DNA of 64,000 nucleotides from Ischnura elegans (lineage: Eukaryota; Arthropoda; Insecta; Odonata; Coenagrionidae). Shown piece after piece: positions 58,320 through 64,000 of the stretch. The stretch is from contig NC_060257.1 in NCBI RefSeq assembly GCF_921293095.1, positions 67,836,472-67,900,471 on the forward strand, read 5' to 3'. Both the position numbers and the translations under genes were made by a program. The notes under the pieces are model-generated. The model was not told the DNA's origin and did not search any database. It saw nothing but the letters and a program-made list of their open reading frames with translations. Position 1 is the first letter of the stretch; every line of letters begins with the position of its first letter.

Positions 58320-58445
58320 GAATCCACAGGGGAAAAAATATTCGCCTTGGGATTCGAACCCGGATCCCTCGATATCCGGCCGAGTGCTTTAGCCAGTTAA
58401 GCTACCGAGGTGTCATTCTCCCCTGTGGAAATTAGTGGACTATAC
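58320..58445 (-). repeat. tRNA-derived SINE family A, copy
   Basis: The minus strand reads GGTAGCTTAACTGGCTAAAG (A box) and GATCCGGGTTCGAATCCC (B box), then AAGGCGAATATTTTTTCCCC and TGTGGATTCTTGGC. Nearly identical in the head to the copy at 58709-58776. Confidence 0.75.
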
Positions 58446-58570
58446 CGGACAAGGTGGTATGGACTGCTGAGCATATTATGCGACTAGCAGTCCAGGTCGT
58501 GCGCATGGCGCCACAGCCGGAGAGCAAAGCCCGAACTTTGAACACGAGAGGTGTTCGCTCTAGACTTATA

Positions 58571-58867
58571 TAAGTATACCGGGACTAGCCACGGTGATAA
58601 CTTTTACAGAGTCACCCGCAATGCACAACTTGTGCGAAAAATCCACAGAGGAAAAATCATTCGCCTTGACCGGGATTCGAACCCGGATCTAGTCCACAAA
58701 TTTCCACAGGTAGCTTAACTGGCTAAAGCACTCGGCCGGAAATCGAGGGATCCGGGTTCGAATCTCCGTCAAGGCGAATGATTTTTCCTCTGTGGATTTT
58801 TCGCACAAGTTGTGCATTGCGGGTGACTCCGTAAACGTTATCACCGTGGCTAGTCACGGTATACTTA
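58571..58867. repeat. Large near-perfect inverted repeat made of two SINE A bodies
   Basis: The left arm 58571-58690 and right arm 58749-58867 are inverted copies about 119 bp long with few mismatches: TAAGTATACCG / ACGGTATACTTA at the outside, GGGATTCGAACCCGGATC / GATCCGGGTTCGAAT inside. The 58-base loop holds the tRNA A box (GGTAGCTTAACTGGCTAAAG). The plus-strand SINE head is 58709-58776. The hairpin lies 96 bases beyond the splice donor of the minus-strand exon at 58963, so it would be in the intron RNA. Confidence 0.85.
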
Positions 58868-58962
58868 AATATTTATACTTTTGTTACGCATAGTAAGTCA
58901 CAGAATTGTTCGGGTGAGCTTTAAAAAAGGCAATACATCCATCGCTTTGATTTTGTGCTCAC

Positions 58963-59169
58963 CTCTGCCCTTCGTAGTTCCTTGACGAGCGGTGCTTCGT
59001 ACTTGATCCTCTCGGTGTCCTTGCCGGACGACAGCGAACTACAGTTGCTCTCACTGCTTTCATCATCGTTGCTCCCGAGTGACGGCGAGTAGCCCAGGTG
59101 ATCCGACAGACTGCCGCGGATCTGGTACATGCTTTCTTCATCCTCACCCCACTCTCCATTCTGCTGCAT
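58963..59169 (-). CDS. Coding exon of an unidentified host gene (acidic, Ser-rich)
   Basis: A 69-codon frame from ATG (59169-59167) to the donor GCAGAG/GTGAGC (GT at 58962-58961). The peptide begins MQQNGEWGEDEESMYQIRG, continues SLSDHLGYSPSLGSNDDES and SESNCSSLSSGKDTERIKY, and ends EAPLVKELRRAE. It is less AT-rich than the surroundings, with synonymous-looking GC use. An in-frame TGA lies 15 bases before the ATG, so either this is a first coding exon or the acceptor is CTACTCACCATGCAG (exon from 59163, 67 codons, both ends phase 0). No domain is recognised. The composition suggests a disordered, phosphorylatable linker with a charged end (KELRRAE) that may begin a helix. The next exon would lie at lower coordinates; none is recognised in the window. 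Confidence 0.65.
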
Positions 59170-60008
59170 GGTGAGTAGGAATCATTATTGAAGCCAACCA
59201 CTCCGATACTCCCAATGCACAAAAGCTCAACAGTCACCTAACGAATCAAATCCGCTCATTCTTAAGATCAAAACCTTGTAGCTCCCTTCAGAGTTGATGT
59301 AAGTTAATGATTTTTTCACTGTAAAATAACTTTGTAGTTTTCTTCCAATTCGATACGCAGCGTATGGGGACCTACAACGTGAGAAACGTAAGTTAGTAAG
59401 CGACTACTTTTTACCTTGCAAAAATCAAAATTCTCTTGTCCTAAAGGGTGTTACGTCGGCATAACAACATTTTTACTCGATCATTGTAAAATAGGTGAAG
59501 ACCTTCAAAGAGAAAAGAGTATGAAGAATTTTGTGCAGAAGATTCAATTTAATACAGGCTAAGGTCAGGTACAAATTGCGAGAAGAAGATAAAGTAAAAA
59601 AATACACGTTTCTAACGGAAATTTAATGAAATATTTTTTATGGCTTTTGTTATAATTTTATCGATAAAATAATAGCACGGATGAATGCAGAGTACGTTTC
59701 TACATTAGGATGCAATTTTTTATCAGTGCATAGAGCAACATTAATTTTTCGTGCTGTTATTGACAACACCGCGCTCGTGGCCATATGGAAATTAACATGG
59801 GAAACGATTCTCCATAAGAGCCCATACTGTCAACTACATGTGGAAAGCTCTATACTATTACTAGGGCTATTAGATGAGCGGATTTGATTCGGCGGGCGAT
59901 TGTTGAGCGTTTGTGCCGTGGAGATATCGACTCATTAATTCGCATTTTGGAATCTTATCGAAATGAAAGGTAGTTGCATCTTTCAGCAATAATTTGATGC
60001 ATACGACG
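59170..60008. other. No gene seen (upstream or intron of the exon at 58963-59169)
   Basis: AT-rich; no further exon with matching splice phase is recognised. The frame at 59681-59887 shows no family features. Confidence 0.4.
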
Positions 60009-60040
60009 TGTTTCGGCTCACTGAGCCATCATCCGGTAAA
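60004..60040 (-). ncRNA. Hammerhead-like motif with perfect stem II (mutated first box)
   Basis: On the minus strand CGGATGA (60035-60029; consensus CTGATGA) is followed by GGCTC-AGT-GAGCC (perfect 5-bp stem) and GAAAC (60014-60010), then ACGTCGT, which can form a minimal stem III. The T-to-G change in the catalytic box would abolish classical cleavage. The context is like Penelope-type element ends. Confidence 0.35.
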
Positions 60041-63024
60041 GAAATTATAGTAAATAAGAATATCACTTTCGCACTGTTGATTGTTGATTGACTTTGTTAA
60101 CGGAGGATGGTAAATAATATTTACGTAACTATGGATTGGGCTTATGTTCGACCGTATATTAAAACGGAAACATAAAATTATATAAAGGTGTTGTAGAATA
60201 TGGTCTCGGATATGGCAAGCTGCCCGTTCAATTTCGCATCGCTTTATTCTTGTTTCCTTTTCCCCGCATTAGCAACCAATGGGATTCTGTGTTAAGTCGT
60301 CTTATAATTTTCACGGAGAACTCACTGCGCAATTAGTTTAGGTTGCTAACAGTGCAAAGGTTGAGCGCTTTTTTTTTGCAGCTAAGGTAATGAACAGTGA
60401 GTGAAAGAAAGGAAATAAAGTATCAAGAATAATATAATTTATATTTATTTAAATACTCATGGAGATCATATTAAAACTATTTACTAGGAAGTGATCACTG
60501 GGCTGGGGTATTTTGATCTCTCAGCCGAATTTAACATTGTTTAATCTCTCTTACTTTTTTCCGTGTTGTTGGTAACAGTGTTTAATCCAAATTTTTACGA
60601 TGCATAGATACCAAGTTCTTATATTTAATTTTAATACTGCGTCAGCCGCACAATTTATGCATTTGGTTTTCTTAAGCTCTTACCCGTTGCTATTTTACTT
60701 TGCCCAGTTTATTTCGGGTTACTTTCCTTTTCCTGAGGAGAGTAAAATAGTTCCCATTTTTCCTGTTCTCGGTAAATTACGTTTAGGAAGAAAACGATCA
60801 TTTCTATAGTAAAAATGTTGGTTTCTGCGGCAGAAATAAAGAAATATTTAATAAAACTCTATAAGAACCATTTTGAAAGTAGTGAAAGATAATATAGGTC
60901 GATCCTGTGACCATAGCAGGGAATGGCATCGGATTATTCCCGTTAGCCTTATGTCATGCGATGGGAATATTGACCTCAATTTCTTTTAGACCTCCGAAAA
61001 TCCGAGATTCTCCACCATGGATTCTTGAATTCTTTCATTTGCATAAGCACCCGGTGGTGTACGAAATCGTCCTTATATTTTTACAAGGAGCTTTGAGCTG
61101 GTTGTTTTTTGCTTGCGTCACCATCTTAAGTGCAAAAGAAAATGGATCAGTTTATTTGGAGTCTAGGGTTGCATTGAAATTAACTGTCTAAGCCCCAGCT
61201 TTCTTTCTAATTATCTCCCATAATCCTCTTCTTAATAAATTTGCAAATTAAAAACTCCAATAATTAATCAACGTATTTAATGCAATATATTTATCAATTG
61301 TTTATACCATTAACATCTCTGCTTTATGTGATACTTACTGTGATTACGAATCAGAATATTCTAGCGTGAACTAAACGTTTTTGTCGCAATGGTGCTTCTT
61401 TAAATATAATATAAGAACCAAGTAATTACTTCGGGGCAATTATATACAGCTGGAAACTAGGAAACTACTGCTAAAGAGATCTCGTCGGCAGAAGCACAAA
61501 AGAGAAGTTTTCATTCAAGATAGGCAGTTGGCCCTTAGTGGGAATGTCCCTGCCATAATAGTGGCCTTGCGATCATTTTTTAAACTTCTGTGCTCTAATT
61601 TGGTTTCCTCTGTGAGACGTGACATGTCAAGCCTCGAGATGTTACTTAGCATGTGTTTCAGCGTAATGAGTAAGACTTGGTGATTTATTTTTGAATGGCT
61701 TGGAAGGGCTTTAGAGTTGATATTTTTGCTGCGGAAGTCTGATGCATCGTGTTTATGGAATAATGAGTCATTTTATATTTCCATTATGATTTGCCCTTTT
61801 TTTTGGCAATTGAGGTCGGTTTTACCTTGATAGCAAATCGGAAATTATTGAAAAGTAATTCCATGGCATTTTATTGTATTGTCGCTGTCGGTTACTGTGG
61901 TCACTAGTAAAACAATTACATGACTTTCATAATTTTTAACGCCATTTAGTATACTATATGTGCAGTTATTGAGAAGTGTGATCTAAGGAAGACGATATCA
62001 CGGAAACTACGAGTTCAGAAAACCACAGTAGATCAGAGGAAAGCTTTCTTTTATGTATGTTATCAGACTGTCGTGGACTTACGTATCCTCGATCCATTTC
62101 TATCCGCCGCCGTTGGGATTTTTCTTTCTAGTTATAACTGATACAGTCGCAGTCATTTCGTTGTTACACATTATCTAGTCGTATTGAAATGGGACTGAAG
62201 ACACCTACTCACTCTGTTAAACACCTTTAGCTTATTACAATCTTCAAGCGCACAACGGGTAAAGTCCGAAAGGTAATATTTATCGATGTCAGTAAATAAG
62301 ATCACTTAAAATTCATTGTAATAATATTGGTTGGAATGTCATTAATACGACTGAACTAATGACTTGAAATATTCCGACTGGAATTCTCTGAGCTTGGATA
62401 TTTCCATTGTATCATCGCAATTCGTTATTTTTCAGATCATCTTCTTCGCTGAGGGCGATCTTGCGGAGGTTTTAGCAACTTTCCTGCGAACATTATTCCA
62501 TTGTTTCAATTCGTGTGTGCTGAAGTGAGCTGTTGTGCGCTAAAAGCTCTCACTAAATTAAAAGCACCCGGATATGAAGAGTGTTACAAGCTAAAGGTGT
62601 TTAGCAAAGTGAGTTATAAATCTATTCGCAACGTTCCTGAATGTATAACCCATAAAGAGGTCTCTAACAAGAATGAGGAAACGTTGGTCCAATAATTAAC
62701 GTTAATACTCGGCTAACCTAAAAATATCAGCGGGTCTTAAGCGTTGTTATTGTGGTTTCCAATTATTTGTCATTTCAATAACATATTGAAATGCAATTTT
62801 CTCGCCTTTTTTATACCATAGGGAAATAATCTAATAATTATTACAGTATTATATAGAGTAAAACCACTCAGCATTTTTCTGTATCTAAAAAAATTCAATT
62901 TGAGAAAATGCGAGGTGTTATGGCAAGATTTTATATATAATATTAACTGTCAATTTGCTTGATGTGGGCGTAATATTACGCCACGTGAAATTCTTCGATT
63001 TTTGTGTTTTATGTGCGGTCGTAA
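60041..63024. other. No gene seen
   Basis: About 3 kb of AT-rich sequence. Frames at 60600, 60907 and 62501 (plus) are 64-94 codons, partly hydrophobic, without family features, splice pairs or promoter context. Confidence 0.45.
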
Positions 63025-63215
63025 TGTTACGCCATCCGGCTTTTGAAAAATTGTATTTTCCATATTTCAACAAAATCGAACTAACCTCAAACAAAAAGAA
63101 AAAGCCATTCTTCAAAGTGATACCAAACACGTATTCCTCGCATTTAAGGTAGGTTGTTCAGAAATAACAGAAAATTATTGACAATGGCCGGTTCTGTCAT
63201 GCAGATCCACAGTTT
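63025..63215 (+). repeat. Dispersed repeat R5, copy 2
   Basis: Direct partner of 43370-43580, with CCATTCTTCAAAGTGATACC, AACACGTATTCCTCGCAT, GAAATAACA and ATTGACAATGGC aligned in order. It is preceded by two GTAAT(A/G)TTACGCCA words at 62970 and 63021, about 50 bases apart. Confidence 0.6.
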
Positions 63216-63245
63216 TATGGCCAGTATGGTAAGTGTAAAATATCC

Positions 63246-63683
63246 TTAAAATTTCAACATGAGTAGTTTAGTGAAGGTTCGAATATTTTCGCGGCGTATC
63301 AGATGATCTCTGCATTCTCTTCGGGTTTTCACCGCGTCCGTTGGGTTTTGGCGACAACAGTTTTGGCGACCTGCCAGAATGGCTTCCAAGCAGATGTGTG
63401 CATGCATGGATAACGAGTCAGATTGCCCACGGAGGACGTCTTCTCCCAATACTACGGTGGCTTGGGGACTCGATCTATCTGAGCCGCGATGAGCTCTCAG
63501 CCGTGTCGACTTGAGCCTGACTCCATTACCTTTTAAGGTCACGGGGCTGGGAGGTCTGTTTTCCCGCGCCAGGACCTGCGAGGATTTCGTGGATCGTGAC
63601 TCAACTGTTCCTTCCGAAAATGCTCCCTTGACAGCCATCCTCGCTTCCACGAATTGGGATTCTCGAATTCCCGGCCCAACCAT
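63246..63683 (-). other. GC-richer 145-codon open frame, unassigned
   Basis: One of the two longest frames in the window, in a patch clearly richer in GC (63290-63680) than its flanks. The product would be Arg/Ser-rich with no motif I recognise. An overlapping plus-strand frame (63511-63693) is also open, so openness here may simply reflect low AT. It could be a decayed retroelement 5' region or a host exon; neither is supported. Confidence 0.25.
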
Positions 63684-64000
63684 TGAGATTTAAATGTTTG
63701 CGAAAATATGGGAAATATAAAATGCTTGTAGTGCTCTCACGGGAAAATCTCATGAAAAAAATGAATCACAGGGAATTTCATTTCCGGGATACAAAAAGAT
63801 ATTTACTGAAGATGCTATTTGAAAACGAGGAAATGAATAAAATATCTTTTACAGGATGCTACTACAGTGAATCCAGTGCATGCATCACATTACATGCAAA
63901 GAAACACGAATGCGTGTGTATAAAAACATAAATGAATGAAAATAAACATCAAAAATGGGTGTTTACCATAAAAGTAGAATATTTAGTCCAGTTAAACAAT
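63684..64000. other. No gene seen
   Basis: AT-rich window end; the 82-codon plus frame has no recognisable features. Confidence 0.4.

Noticed and set aside
58709..58776. Functional tRNA gene
   Set aside because: The same head with the same 3' body recurs several times and is embedded in a SINE inverted repeat.

Overview
This window is AT-rich, gene-poor eukaryotic nuclear DNA, most likely from an arthropod and probably an insect with a large, transposon-laden genome. This is inferred from the repeat spectrum: several tRNA-derived SINE families, a CR1/Jockey-type LINE 3' end, an RNase H tail of an I/R1/Jockey-like LINE, piggyBac-type TTAA elements, a Transib element, and hammerhead-like motifs of the kind carried by Penelope-like retroelements. 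Nothing resembles bacterial gene organisation. No ORF exceeds about 146 codons, and nearly all ORFs are chance open frames. I cannot name the species.

Host genes are scarce. The best host coding candidate is a 69-codon acidic, Ser-rich exon on the minus strand (58963-59169) with a good splice donor. A weaker candidate is a 3'-terminal exon on the plus strand (46211-46350). Two TATA promoters share the same 12-base TATA context, with a CAGT initiator 27 bases downstream in both (43694 and 50307). The second drives a 121-base leader exon that ends in a clean splice donor and contains a perfect 8-bp hairpin.

Layout: 0-8.2 kb is intergenic/intronic DNA with dispersed repeats. 8.3-10.9 kb is a structurally intact but coding-degenerate Transib transposon, a relative of the RAG1 recombinase: exact 5-bp CGCCG target duplication, 36-bp inverted termini built like a recombination signal, and a frameshifted C-terminal RAG1-like core. 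11-17 kb is nearly featureless. 17.2-17.8 kb holds a LINE tail beside a GATCAT-rich palindromic cluster. 19-32 kb contains the same SINE family three times (once with a 13-bp target duplication), a ~550-bp repeat (copies at 25.0 and 29.1 kb, and an inverted one at 3.3 kb), and locally duplicated 0.3-0.6 kb blocks (26.8-28.7 kb). 34-36 kb is rich in foldback structures made of inverted tRNA-SINEs and hammerhead-like motifs. 39-51 kb carries MITEs of at least four kinds (Tc1/mariner-like TA, piggyBac-like TTAA, GGCCGTTTTACACGG-type, G-rich), one with a second insertion nested inside it. 52.3-52.9 kb is a 5'-truncated LINE. 56.6-58.9 kb is another cluster of inverted SINE pairs, one of which lies about 100 bases downstream of the splice donor of the minus-strand exon. 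59-64 kb is mostly plain sequence.

The item most worth following is the Transib element. The hammerhead-like motifs and the intronic SINE hairpin next to the exon come next.
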